This document shows, one piece after another, positions 1-12,600 of a DNA stretch of 64,000 nucleotides. Origin of the DNA: Rhytidiadelphus loreus (lineage: Eukaryota > Streptophyta > Bryopsida > Hypnales > Hylocomiaceae); the NCBI GenBank assembly GCA_947034895.1, contig OX344763.1, forward strand, positions 52,823,025 to 52,887,024. The letters run 5' to 3'. The stretch's first letter is position 1. Each line of letters starts with the position of its first letter. The notes under the pieces were generated by a model. That model had not been told where the DNA came from. It saw nothing but the letters and a program-made list of their open reading frames with translations, and did not search any database. A program made the translations under genes and the position numbers.

Positions 1-525
1 ACCACCAAATGAATATTTTTTTCGATATTTGGTTTAAGAAGAATTGCTACTTGCACCACATGTTTGTACATTCTTTTTCACATGAATTTCATATGTTCCA
101 ATTTTCTATAAGATGAAACTACAGCGCAAGGTTCGTGCATCAATTTCTAATTCAACGTCCAAGGTCATTCAATGTTACCACGAAATGAATATTTCTTTAG
201 GTACTTGCATTTAAGAAGAATTGCTACTTGCACCACACGTTTGCACATTCTTTTTCACTTGAATTTCATAAGTTCAAATTTTCTAGGATATGAGAGTACA
301 GCGCAAGGTTCGTGCATCAATTTCTAATTTAACGTTCAAGGTCATTCAATGTCACCACCAAATGAATATTTCTTTGGATACTTGGATTTTAGAAGAATTG
401 CAACTTGCACGACATGTTTGCACATCCTTTTTCACTTGAATTTCATGAGTTCCAATTTTCTATGACATGAAAATACAGCGCAAGGTTCGTGCATCAATTT
501 CTAATTCAACGTTCAAGGTCATTCA

Positions 526-702
526 ATGTCACCACCAAATGAATATTTCATTGGATACTTGGATTTAAGAAGAATTGCTACTTGCACCACATGTTTGCAC
601 AGTCTTTTTCACTTGAAATTCATGAGTTCCAATTTTCTAGGACATGAAAGGACAGCGCAAGGTTCCTGCATCAATTTTTATTTTAACGTTCAAGGTCAAT
701 CA
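526..702 (+). repeat. Representative satellite monomer (177 bp)
   Basis: This unit, phased to begin at the ATG before 'tcaccacc', shows the monomer layout. Counting it by hand gives 63 G+C of 177 (about 36%). Positions ~43-68 ('agaagaattgctacttgcac' and onward) are the most constant part of the array. Positions ~14-33 are the most changeable: they read 'aatatttctttgga', 'aataattttttcga' or an A8-A9 tract in different subfamilies. A direct repeat TTGCAC...TTGCAC flanks the palindrome ACATGT at ~58-76. The most common frame has one stop (TAA) near position 152; in this copy the stop is changed to 'ttttatttt', which opens a short frame. The choice of start is arbitrary, as in any tandem repeat. 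Confidence 0.9.
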
Positions 703-3700
703 ATGTTACCACCAAATGAATAATTTTTTCGATATTTGGATTTACGAAGAATTGCTACTTGCACCACATGATTGCACATTCTTTTTCAATTGAATTTCAT
801 GAGTTCTAATTTTCTAAGACATGAAAATATAGCCCAAGGTTCGTGCATCAATTTCTAATTTAACGTTCAAGGACATTCAATGTTACCACCAAATGAATAT
901 TTCTTTGGATACTTGGATTTAAGAAGAATTGCTACTTGCACCACATGTTTGCACAGTCTTTTTCACATGAAATTCATGAGGTCCAATTTTCTAAGACATG
1001 AAAATATAGCACAAGGTTCGTGCATCAATTTCTAATTCAACGTCCAAGGTCAATCAATGTTACCACGAAATGAATATTTCTTTGGGTACTTGGATTTGAG
1101 AAGAATTGCTACTTGCACCACACGTTTGCACATTCTTTTTCACTTGAATTTCATAAGTTCGAATTTTCTAGGATATGAGAGTACAGCGCAAGGATCGTGC
1201 ATCAATTTCTAATTTAACGTTCAAGGACATTCAATGTTACCACCAAATGAATAATTTTTTCGATATTTGGATTTACGAAGAATTTCTACTTGCACCACAT
1301 GATTACACATTCTTTTTCACTTGAATTTCATAAGTTCCAATTTTCTATGACATGAAAATATAGCCCAAGGTTCTTGCATCAATTTCTAATTTAACGTTCA
1401 AGGTCATTCAATGTCACCACCAAATGAATATTTCTTTGGATACTTGGATTTAAGAAGAATTGCTACTTGCACCACATGTTTGCACAGTCTTTTTCACTTG
1501 AATTTCATGAGTTCCAATTTTCTAGGACATGAAAGGACAGCGCAAGGTTCCTGCATCAATTTTTATTTTAACGTTCAAGGTCAATCAATGTTACCACCAA
1601 ATGAATAGTTTTTTCGATATTTGGATTCACGAAGAATTGCTACTTGCACCACATGATTGCACATTCTTTTTCAATTGAATTTCATGAGTTCTAATTTTCT
1701 AAGACATGAAAATATAGCCCAAGGTTCGTGCATCAATTTCTAATTTAACGTTCAAGGTCATTCAATGTCACCACCAAATGAATATTTCATTGGATACTTG
1801 GATTTAAGAAGAATTGCTACTTGCACCACATGTTTGCACAATCTTTTTCACTTGAAATTCATGAGTTCCAATTTTCTAGGTCATGAAAGGACAGCGCAAG
1901 GTTCGTGCATCAATTTTTATTTTAACGTTCAAGGTCAATCAATGTTACCACCAAATGAATAATTTTTTCGATATTTGGATTTACGAAGAATTGCTACTTG
2001 CACCACATGATTGCACATTCTTTTTCAATTGAATTTCATGAGTTCTAATTTTCTAAGACATGAAAATATAGCCCAAGGTTCGTGCATCAATTTCTAATTT
2101 AACGTTCAAGGACATTCAATGTTACCACCAAATGAATATTTCTTTGGATACTTGGATTTAAGAAGAATTGCTACTTGCACCACATGTTTGCACAGTCCTT
2201 TTCACATGAAATTCATGAGGTCCAATTTTCTAAGACATGAAAATATAGCACAAGGTTCGTGCATCAATTTCTAATTTAACGTTCAAGGTCATTCAATGTC
2301 ACCACCAAATGAATATTTCTTTGGATACTTGGATTTAAGAAGAATTGCTACTTGCACCACATGTTTGCACATTCTTTTTCACTTGAAATTCATGAGTTCC
2401 AATTTTCTATGACATGAATATACAGCGCAAGGTTCGTGCATCAATTTCTAATTTAACGTTCAAGGACATTCAATGTTACCACCAAATGAATATTTCTTTG
2501 GATACTTGGATTTAAGAAGAATTGCTACTTGCACCACATGTTTGCACAGTCTTTTTCACTTGAAATTCATGAGGACCAATTTTCTAAGACATGAAAATAT
2601 AGCCCAAGGTTCGTGCATCAATTTTTAATTTAACGTTCAAGGTCATTCAATGTCACCACCAAATGAATATTTCTTTGGATACTTGGATTTAAGAAGAATT
2701 GCTACTTGCACCACATGTTTGCACAGTCTTTTTCACTTGAAATTCATGAGATCCAATTTTCTAAGACATGAAAATATAGCACAAGGTTCGTGCATCAATT
2801 TCTAATTTAACGTTCAAGGTCATTCAATGTCACTACCAAATGAATATTTCTTTGGATACTTGGATTTAAGAAGAATTGCTACTTGCACCACATGTTTGCA
2901 CAGTCTTTTTCACTTGAAATTCATGAGGTCCAATTTTCTAAGACATGAAAATATAGCCCAAGGTTCGTGCATCAATTTCTAATTTAACGTTCAAGGTCAT
3001 TCAATGTCACTACCAAATGAATATTTCTTTCGATACTTGGATTTAAGAAGAATTGCTACTTGCACCACATGATTGCACATTCTTTTTCAATTGAATTTCA
3101 TGAGTTCTAATTTTCTAAGACATGAAAGGCCAGCGCAAGGTTCCTGCATCAATTTTTATTTTAACGTTCAAGGTCAATCAATGTTACCACCAAATGAATA
3201 ATTTTTTCGATATTTGGATTTACGAAGAATTGCTACTTGCACCACATGATTGCACATTCTTTTTCACTTGAAATTCATGAGGTCCAATTTTCTAAGACAT
3301 GAAAATATAGCACAAGGTTCGTGCATCAATTTCTAATATAACGTTCAAGGTCATTCAATGTCACCACCAAATGAATATTTCTTTGGATACTTGGATTTAA
3401 GAAGAATTGCTACTTGCACCACATGTTTGCACATTCTTTTTCACTTGAAATTCATGAGTTCCAATTTTCTATGACATGAATATACAGCGCAAGGTTCGTG
3501 CATCAATTTCTAATTTAACGTTCAAGGACATTCAATGTTACCACCAAATGAATATTTCTTTGGATACTTGGATTTAAGAAGAATTGCTACTTGCACCACA
3601 TGTTTGCACATTCTTTTTCACTTGAATTTCATAAGTTCCAATTTTCTATGACATGAAAATATAGCCCAAGGTTCTTGCATCAATTTCTAATTTAACGTTC

Positions 3701-5199
3701 AAGGTCATTCAATGTCACCACCAAATGAATATTTCTTTGGATACTTGGATTTAAGAAGAATTGCTACTTGCACCACATGTTTGCACAGTCTTTTTCACTT
3801 GAAATTCATGAGTTCCAATTTTCTAGGACATGAAAGGACAGCGCAAGGTTCCTGCATCAATTTTTATTTTAACGTTCAAGGTCAATCAATGTTACCACCA
3901 AATGAATAATTTTTTCGATATTTGGATTTACGAAGAATTGCTACTTGCACCACATGATTGCACATTCTTTTTCAACTGAATTTCATGAGGTCTAATTTTC
4001 TAAGACATGAAAATATAGCCCAAGGTTCGTGCATCAATTTCTAATTTATCGTTCAAGGACATTCAATGTTACCACCAAATGAATATTTCTTTGGATACTT
4101 GGATTTAAGAAGAATTGCTACTTGCACCACATGTTTGCACAGTCTTTTTCACTTGAAATTCATGAGGTCCAATTTTCTAAGACATGAAAATATAGCACAA
4201 GGTTCGTGCATCAATTTCTAATTTAACGTTCAAGGTCATTCAATGTCACCACCAAATGAATATTTCTTTGGATACTTGGATTTAAGAAGAATTGCTACTT
4301 GCACCACATGTTTGCACATTCTTTTTCACTTGAAATTCATGAGTTCCAATTTTCTATGACATGAAAATACAGCGCAAGGTTCGTGCATCAATTTCTAATT
4401 TAACGTTCAAGGACATTCAATGTGACCACCAAATGAATATTTCTTTGGATACTTGGACTTAAGAAGAATTGCTACTTGCACCACATGTTTGCATATTCTT
4501 TTTCAATTGAATTTCAGGAGTTCCAATTTTCTAAGACATGAAAATACAGCACAAGGTTCGTGCATCAATTTCTAATTTAACGTTCAAGGACATTCAATGT
4601 TACCACCAAATGAATATTTCTTTGGATACTTGGATTTAAGAAGAATTTCTACTTGCACCACATGTTTGCACATTCTTTTTCAATTGAATTTCAGGAGTTC
4701 CAATTTTCTATGACATGAAAATACAGCGCAAGGTTCGTGCATCAATTTCTAATTTAACGTTCAAGGACATTCAATGTTACCACCAAATGAATATTTCTTT
4801 GGATACTTGGATTTAAGAAGAATTGCTACTTGCACCACATGATTGCACATTCTTTTTCACTTGAATTTCATAAGTTCCAATTTTCTATGACATAAAAGTA
4901 CAGCGTAAGGTTCATGCATCAATTTCTAATTCAAGGTCCAACGTCATTCAATGTTACCACCAAATGAATAATTTTTTCGATATTTGGATTTAAGAAGAAT
5001 TGCTACTTGCACCACATGTTTGCACATTCTTTTTCAATTAAATTTCAGGAGTTCCAATTTTCTAAGACATGAAAATACAGCGCAAGGTCCGTGCATCAAT
5101 TTCTAATTTAACGTTCAAGGTCATTCAATGTAACCACCAAATGAATATTTCTTGGGATACTTGGACTTAAGAAGAATTGCTACTTGCACCACATGTTTG

Positions 5200-8100
5200 C
5201 ATATTCTTTTTCAATTGAATTTCAGGAGTTCCAATTTTCTATGACATGAAAATACAGCGCAAGGTTCGTGCATCAATTTCTAATTTAACGTTCAAGGACA
5301 TTCAATGTTACCACCAAATGAATATTTCTTTGGATACTTGGATTTAAGAAGAATTGCTACTTGCACCACATGTTTGCACATTCTTCTTCACTTGAAATTC
5401 ATGAGGTCCAATTTTCTAAGACATGAAAATATAGCCCAAGGTTCGTGCATCAATTTCTAATTTAACGTTCAAGGTCATTCAATGTCACCACCAAATGAAT
5501 ATTTCTTTGGATACTTGGATTTAAGAAGAATTGCTACTTGCACCACATGTTTGCACAGTCTTTTTCACTTGAAATTCATGAGTTCCAATTTTCTAGGACA
5601 TGAAAGGACAGCGCAAGGTTCCTGCATCAATTTTTATTTTAACGTTCAAGGTCAATCAATGTCACCACCAAATGAATATTTCTTTGGATACTTGGATTTA
5701 AGAAGAATTGCTACTTGCACCACATGATTGCACATTCTTTTTCAATTGAATTTCATGAGTTCTAATTTTCTAAGACATGAAAATATAGCCCAAGGTTCGT
5801 GCATCAATTTCTAATTTAACGTTCAAGGTCATTCAATGTCACCACCAAATGAATATTTCTTTGGATACTTGGATTTAAGAAGAATTGCTACTTGCACCAC
5901 ATGTTTGCACAGTCTTTTTCACTTGAAATTCATGAGTTCCAATTTTCTAGGACATGAAAGGACAGCGCAAGGTTCCTGCATCAATTTTTATTTTAACGTT
6001 CAAGGTCAATCAATGTTACCACCAAATGAATAATTTTTTCGATATTTGGATTTACGAAGAATTGCTACTTGCACCACATGATTGCACATTCTTTTTCAAT
6101 TGAATTTCATGAGTTCTAATTTTCTAAGACATGAAAATATAGCCCAAGGTTCGTGCATCAATTTCTAATTTAACGTTCAAGGACATTCAATGTTACCACC
6201 AAATGAATATTTCTTTGGATACTTGGATTTAAGAAGAATTGCTACTTGCACCACATGTTTGCACAGTCCTTTTCACATGAAATTCATGAGGTCCAATTTT
6301 CTAAGACATGAAAATATAGCACAAGGTTCGTGCATCAATTTCTAATTTAACGTTCAAGGTCATTCAATGTCACCACCAAATGAATATTTCTTTGGATACT
6401 TGGATTTAAGAAGAATTGCTACTTGCACCACATGTTTGCACATTCTTTTTCACTTGAAATTCATGAGTTCCAATTTTCTATGACATGAATATATAGCGCA
6501 AGGTTCGTGCATCAATTTCTAATTTAACGTTCAAGGACATTCAATGTTACCACCAAATGAATATTTCTTTGGATACTTGGATTTAAGAAGAATTGCAACT
6601 TGCACCACATGTTTGCACATTCTTTTTCACTTGAAATTCATGAGGTCCAATTTTCTAAGACATGAAAATATAGCCCAAGGTTCTTTCATCAATTTCTAAT
6701 TTAACGTTCAAGGTCATTCAATGTCACCACCAAATGAATATTTCTTTGGATACTTGGATTTAAGAAGAATTGCTACTTGCACCACATGTTTGCACAGTCT
6801 TTTTCACTTGAAATTCATGAGATCCAATTTTCTAGGACATGAAAGGACAGCGCAAGGTTCCTGCATCAATTTTTAATTTAACGTTCAAGGTCAATCAATG
6901 TTACCACCAAATGAATAATTTTTTCGATATTTGGATTTACGAAGAATTGCTACTTGCACCACATGATTGCACATTCTTTTTCAATTGAATTTCATGAGTT
7001 CTAATTTTCTAAGACATGAAAATATAGCCCAAGGTTCCTGCATCAATTTTTATTTTAACGTTCAAGGTCAATCAATGTTACCACCAAATGAATAATTTTT
7101 TCGATATTTGGATTTACGAAGAATTGCTACTTGCACCACATGATTGCACATTCTTTTTCACTTGAAATTCATGAGGTCCAATTTTCTAAGACATGAAAAT
7201 ATAGCACAAGGTTCGTGCATCAATTTCTAATTTAACGTTCAAGGTCATTCAATGTCACCACCAAATGAATATTTCTTTGGATACTTGGATTTAAGAAGAA
7301 TTGCTACTTGCACCACATGTTTGCACATTCTTTTTCACTTGAAATTCATGAGTTCCAATTTTCTATGACATGAATATACAGCGCAAGGTTCGTGCATCAA
7401 TTTCTAATTTAACGTTCAAGGACATTCAATGTTACCACCAAATGAATATTTCTTTGGATACTTGGATTTAAGAAGAATTGCTACTTGCACCACATGTTTG
7501 CACATTCTTTTTCACTTGAATTTCATAAGTTCCAATTTTCTATGACATAAAAGTACACCGTAAGGTTCATGCATCAATTTCTAATTCAAGGTCCAACGTC
7601 ATTCAATGTTACCACCAAATGAATAATTTTTTCGATATTTGGATTTAAGATGAATTGCTACTTGCACCACATGCTTGTACAGTCTTTTTCACTTGAAATT
7701 CATGAGTTCCAATTTTCTAGGACATGAAAGGACAGCGCAAGGTTCCTGCATCAATTTTTATTTTAACGTTCAAGGTCAATCAATGTTACCACCAAATGAA
7801 TAATTTTTTCGATATTTGGATTTACGAAGAATTGCTACTTGCACCACATGATTGCACATTCTTTTTCAATTGAATTTCATGAGTTCTAATTTTCTAAGAC
7901 ATGAAAATATAGCCCAAGGTTCGTGCATCAATTTCTAATTTAACGTTCAAGGACATTCAATGTTACCACCAAATGAATATTTCTTTGGATACTTGGATTT
8001 AAGAAGAATTGCTACTTGCACCACATGTTTGCACAGTCCTTTTCACATGAAATTCATGAGGTCCAATTTTCTAAGACATGAAAATATAGCACAAGGTTCG

Positions 8101-8291
8101 TGCATCAATTTCTAATTTAACGTTCAAGGTCATTCAATGTCACCACCAAATGAATATTTCTTTGGATACTTGGATTTAAGAAGAATTCCTACTTGCACCA
8201 CATGTTTGCACATTCTTTTTCACTTGAAATTCATGAGTTCCAATTTTCTATGACATGAATATACAGCGCAAGGTTCGTGCATCAAATTCAC
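5200..8291 (+). repeat. Block I higher-order repeat, copy 1 (3,092 bp)
   Basis: This segment matches the following one at a constant offset of 3,092 bp, which is 17 x 177 plus an 83-bp partial monomer. Shared private markers set the offset: 'gaatatatagcgc' (6,487 and 9,579 area), 'ttctttcatc' (6,684 and 9,776 area), 'catgcttgtac' (7,671 and 10,763 area) and the deletion junction at ~8,285. Homology to copy 2 starts at base 5,200, exactly where the deletion junction ends in copy 2. The unit is therefore best read as beginning inside a monomer at the deletion breakpoint. Confidence 0.9.
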
Positions 8292-8396
8292 CATATTCTT
8301 TTTCAATTGAATTTCAGGAGTTCCAATTTTCTATAACATGAAAATACAGCGCAAGGTTCGTGCATCAATTTCTAATTTAACGTTCAAGGACATTCA
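8137..8396 (+). repeat. Monomer plus 83-bp truncated monomer (junction 1)
   Basis: The distance between successive phase markers is 260 bp instead of 177 or 354. One full monomer is followed by only 83 bp of the next; 94 bp are missing. The join reads 'gcatcaaattcaccatattc' near 8,279-8,298, where the late part of one monomer meets the middle part of another, with the short segment 'aaattcacc' at the join. This is the phase break that makes the 3,092-bp unit a non-integer number of monomers. Confidence 0.93.
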
Positions 8397-11383
8397 ATGT
8401 TACCACCAAATGAATATTTCTTTGGATACTTGGATTTAAGAAGAATTGCTACTTGCACCACATGTTTGCACATTCTTTTTCACTTGAAATTCATGAGGTC
8501 CAATTTTCTAAGACATGAAAATATAGCCCAAGGTTCGTGCATCAATTTCTAATTTAACGTTCAAGGTCATTCAATGTCACCACCAAATGAATATTTCATT
8601 GGATACTTGGATTTAAGAAGAATTGCTACTTGCACCACATGTTTGCACATTCTTTTTCACTTGAAATTCATGAGTTCCAATTTTCTAGGACATGAAAGGA
8701 CAGCGCAAGGTTCCTGCATCAATTTTTATTTTAACGTTCAAGGTCAATCAATGTCACCACCAAATGAATATTTCTTTGGATACTTGGATTTAAGAAGAAT
8801 TGCTACTTGCACCACATGATTGCACATTCTTTTTCAATTGAATTTCATGAGTTCTAATTTTCTAAGACATGAAAATATAGCCCAAGGTTCGTGCATCAAT
8901 TTCTAATTTAACGTTCAAGGTCATTCAATGTCACCACCAAATGAATATTTCTTTGGATACTTGGATTTAAGAAGAATTGCTACTTGCACCACATGTTTGC
9001 ACAGTCTTTTTCACTTGAAATTCATGAGTTCCAATTTTCTAGGACATGAAAGGACAGCGCAAGGTTCCTGCATCAATTTTTATTTTAACGTTCAAGGTCA
9101 ATCAATGTTACCACCAAATGAATAATTTTTTCGATATTTGGATTTACGAAGAATTGCTACTTGCACCATATGATTGCACATTCTTTTTCAATTGAATTTC
9201 ATGAGTTCTAATTTTCTAAGACATGAAAATATAGCCCAAGGTTCGTGCATCAATTTCTAATTTAACGTTCAAGGACATTCAATGTTACCACCAAATGAAT
9301 ATTTCTTTGGATACTTGGATTTAAGAAGAATTGCTACTTGCACCACATGTTTGCACAGTCCTTTTCACATGAAATTCATGAGGTCCAATTTTCTAAGACA
9401 TGAAAATATAGCACAAGGTTCGTGCATCAATTTCTAATTTAACGTTCAAGGTCATTCAATGTCACCACCAAATGAATATTTCTTTGGATACTTGGATTTA
9501 AGAAGAATTGCTACTTGCACCACATGTTTGCACATTCTTTTTCACTTGAAATTCATGAGTTCCAATTTTCTATGACATGAATATATAGCGCAAGGTTCGT
9601 GCATCAATTTCTAATTTAACGTTCAAGGACATTCAATGTTACCACCAAATGAATATTTCTTTGGATACTTGGATTTAAGAAGAATTGCAACTTGCACCAC
9701 ATGTTTGCACATTCTTTTTCACTTGAAATTCATGAGGTCCAATTTTCTAAGACATGAAAATATAGCCCAAGGTTCTTTCATCAATTTCTAATTTAACGTT
9801 CAAGGTCATTCAATGTCACCACCAAATGAATATTTCTTTGGATACTTGGATTTAAGAAGAATTGCTACTTGCACCACATGTTTGCACAGTCTTTTTCACT
9901 TGAAATTCATGAGATCCAATTTTCTAGGACATGAAAGGACAGCGCAAGGTTCCTGCATCAATTTTTAATTTAACGTTCAAGGTCAATCAATGTTACCACC
10001 AAATGAATAATTTTTTCGATATTTGGATTTACGAAGAATTGCTACTTGCACCACATGATTGCACATTCTTTTTCAATTGAATTTCATGAGTTCTAATTTT
10101 CTAAGACATGAAAATATAGCCCAAGGTTCCTGCATCAATTTTTATTTTAACGTTCAAGGTCAATCAATGTTACCACCAAATGAATAATTTTTTCGATATT
10201 TGGATTTACGAAGAATTGCTACTTGCACCACATGATTGCACATTCTTTTTCACTTGAAATTCATGAGGTCCAATTTTCTAAGACATGAAAATATAGCACA
10301 AGGTTCGTGCATCAATTTCTAATTTAACGTTCAAGGTCATTCAATGTCACCACCAAATGAATATTTCTTTGGATACTTGGATTTAAGAAGAATTGCTACT
10401 TGCACCACATGTTTGCACATTCTTTTTCACTTGAAATTCATGAGTTCCAATTTTCTATGACATGAATATACAGCGCAAGGTTCGTGCATCAATTTCTAAT
10501 TTAACGTTCAAGGACATTCAATGTTACCACCAAATGAATATTTCTTTGGATACTTGGATTTAAGAAGAATTGCTACTTGCACCACATGTTTGCACATTCT
10601 TTTTCACTTGAATTTCATAAGTTCCAATTTTCTATGACATAAAAGTACACCGTAAGGTTCATGCATCAATTTCTAATTCAAGGTCCAACGTCATTCAATG
10701 TTACCACCAAATGAATAATTTTTTCGATATTTGGATTTAAGATGAATTGCTACTTGCACCACATGCTTGTACAGTCTTTTTCACTTGAAATTCATGAGTT
10801 CCAATTTTCTAGGACATGAAAGGACAGCGCAAGGATCCTGCATCAATTTTTATTTTAACGTTCAAGGTCAATCAATGTTACCACCAAATGAATAATTTTT
10901 TCGATATTTGGATTTACGAAGAATTGCTACTTGCACCACATGATTGCACATTCTTTTTCAATTGAATTTCATGAGTTCTAATTTTCTAAGACATGAAAAT
11001 ATAGCCCAAGGTTCGTGCATCAATTTCTAATTTAACGTTCAAGGACATTCAATGTTACCACCAAATGAATATTTCTTTGGATACTTGGATTTAAGAAGAA
11101 TTGCTACTTGCACCACATGTTTGCACAGTCCTTTTCACATGAAATTCATGAGGTCCAATTTTCTAAGACATGAAAATATAGCACAAGGTTCGTGCATCAA
11201 TTTCTAATTTAACGTTCAAGGTCATTCAATGTCACCACCAAATGAATATTTCTTTGGATACTTGGATTTAAGAAGAATTCCTACTTGCACCACATGTTTG
11301 CACATTCTTTTTCACTTGAAATTCATGAGTTCCAATTTTCTATGACATGAATATACAGCGCAAGGTTCGTGCATCAAATTCAC
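8292..11383 (+). repeat. Block I higher-order repeat, copy 2 (3,092 bp)
   Basis: This is a direct tandem copy of the preceding 3,092 bp with only scattered base differences seen by eye, for example 'aaggatcctgc' near 10,834 where copy 1 has 'aaggttcctgc', and 'cacattc' near 8,646 where copy 1 has 'cacagtc'. A further partial copy continues past 11,384 to about 11,840. There the pattern departs: a 'ttaccacc' unit with 'aataatttttt' replaces the expected 'tcaccacc' unit. High similarity between neighbours suggests recent unequal exchange. Confidence 0.9.
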
Positions 11384-11488
11384 CATATTCTTTTTCAATT
11401 GAATTTCAGGAGTTCCAATTTTCTATAACATGAAAATACAGCGCAAGGTTCGTGCATCAATTTCTAATTTAACGTTCAAGGACATTCA
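11229..11488 (+). repeat. Monomer plus 83-bp truncated monomer (junction 2)
   Basis: The same 260-bp spacing and the same join sequence as at 8,279 recur here at 11,371, exactly 3,092 bp later. An identical breakpoint means the deletion arose once and was copied with the larger unit. Confidence 0.93.
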
Positions 11489-12039
11489 ATGTTACCACCA
11501 AATGAATATTTCTTTGGATACTTGGATTTAAGAAGAATTGCTACTTGCACCACATGTTTGCACATTCTTTTTCACTTGAAATTCATGAGGTCCAATTTTC
11601 TAAGACATGAAAATATAGCCCAAGGTTCGTGCATCAATTTCTAATTTAACGTTCAAGGTCATTCAATGTCACCACCAAATGAATATTTCATTGGATACTT
11701 GGATTTAAGAAGAATTGCTACTTGCACCACATGTTTGCACAGTCTTTTTCACTTGAAATTCATGAGTTCCAATTTTCTAGGACATGAAAGGACAGCGCAA
11801 GGTTCCTGCATCAATTTTTATTTTAACGTTCAAGGTCAATCAATGTTACCACCAAATGAATAATTTTTTCGATATTTGGATTTACGAAGAATTGCTACTT
11901 GCACCACATGATTGCACATTCTTTTTCACTTGAAATTCATGAGGTCCAATTTTCTAAGACATGAAAATATAGCACAAGGTTCGTGCATCAATTTCTAATT
12001 TAACGTTCAAGGACATTCAATGTTACCACCAAATGAATA

Positions 12040-12600
12040 CTTCTTTGGATACTTGGATTTAAGAAGAATTGCTACTTGCAGCACATGATTGCACATTCTT
12101 TTTCACTTGAATTTCATAAGTTCCAATTTTCTATGACATAAAAGTACCGCGTAAGGTTCATTCATCAATTTCTAATTCAAGGTCCAACGTCATTCAATGT
12201 TACCACCAAATGAATAATTTTTTCGATATTTGGATTTACGAAGAATTGCTACTTGCACCACATGTTTGCACATTCTTTTTCAATTGAATTTCATGAGTTC
12301 CAATTTTCTAAGACATGGAAATACAGCACAAGATTCCTGCATCAATTTCTAATTCAACGTTCAAGGACATTCAATGTTACCACCAAATGAATAATTTTTT
12401 CGATATTTGGATTTTAGAAGAATTGCTACTTGCACCACATGTTTGCACAGTCTTTTTCACTTGAAATTCATGAGTTCCAATTTTCTATGACATGAAAATA
12501 CAGCGCAAGGTCCGTGCATCAATTTCTAATTTAACGTTCAAGTTCATTCAATGTTACCACCAAATGAAAAAAAAATTCAATATTTGGATTTAAGAAGAAT
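12040..12600 (+). repeat. ~0.56-kb segment repeated at 17.26-17.81 kb (copy a)
   Basis: Rare variants occur in the same order here and 5,215 bp downstream: 'cttgcagcacatg', 'agtaccgcgtaagg', 'acatggaaatacagcacaagattcc', 'caagttcattc' and an A9-tract unit. The offset equals 29 x 177 plus 82, consistent with passing one truncated monomer and one single-base deletion. The A9-tract unit at ~12,567 is the first in the window and belongs to a type that is common only after 17.8 kb. Confidence 0.82.

Noticed and set aside
64..84. Promoters, terminators or tRNA-like elements within the monomer
   Set aside because: A/T-rich stretches occur in every unit, but none forms a recognisable promoter, a tRNA A/B box pair or a stable terminator hairpin that I could support; satellite transcription cannot be judged from sequence.
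526..723. Repeated + strand open frames of 61-87 codons (for example 526-723, 5482-5727, 8574-8819, 34613-34810, 50981-51226, 61068-61313)
   Set aside because: They all lie within the satellite monomer and differ only by monomer variants. They exist because 177 is a multiple of 3 and the regular TAA near position 152 is lost in some units, or because a one-base deletion shifts the frame. Some start at TTG or ATT. No domain, signal peptide or gene context is seen, and most monomers keep the stop.
8279..8300. Transposon insertion or target-site duplication at the phase break
   Set aside because: The join is a 94-bp deletion within monomers; both sides are satellite sequence and no foreign DNA or terminal repeat is present. 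The same join recurs at 11,371 and 16,233.
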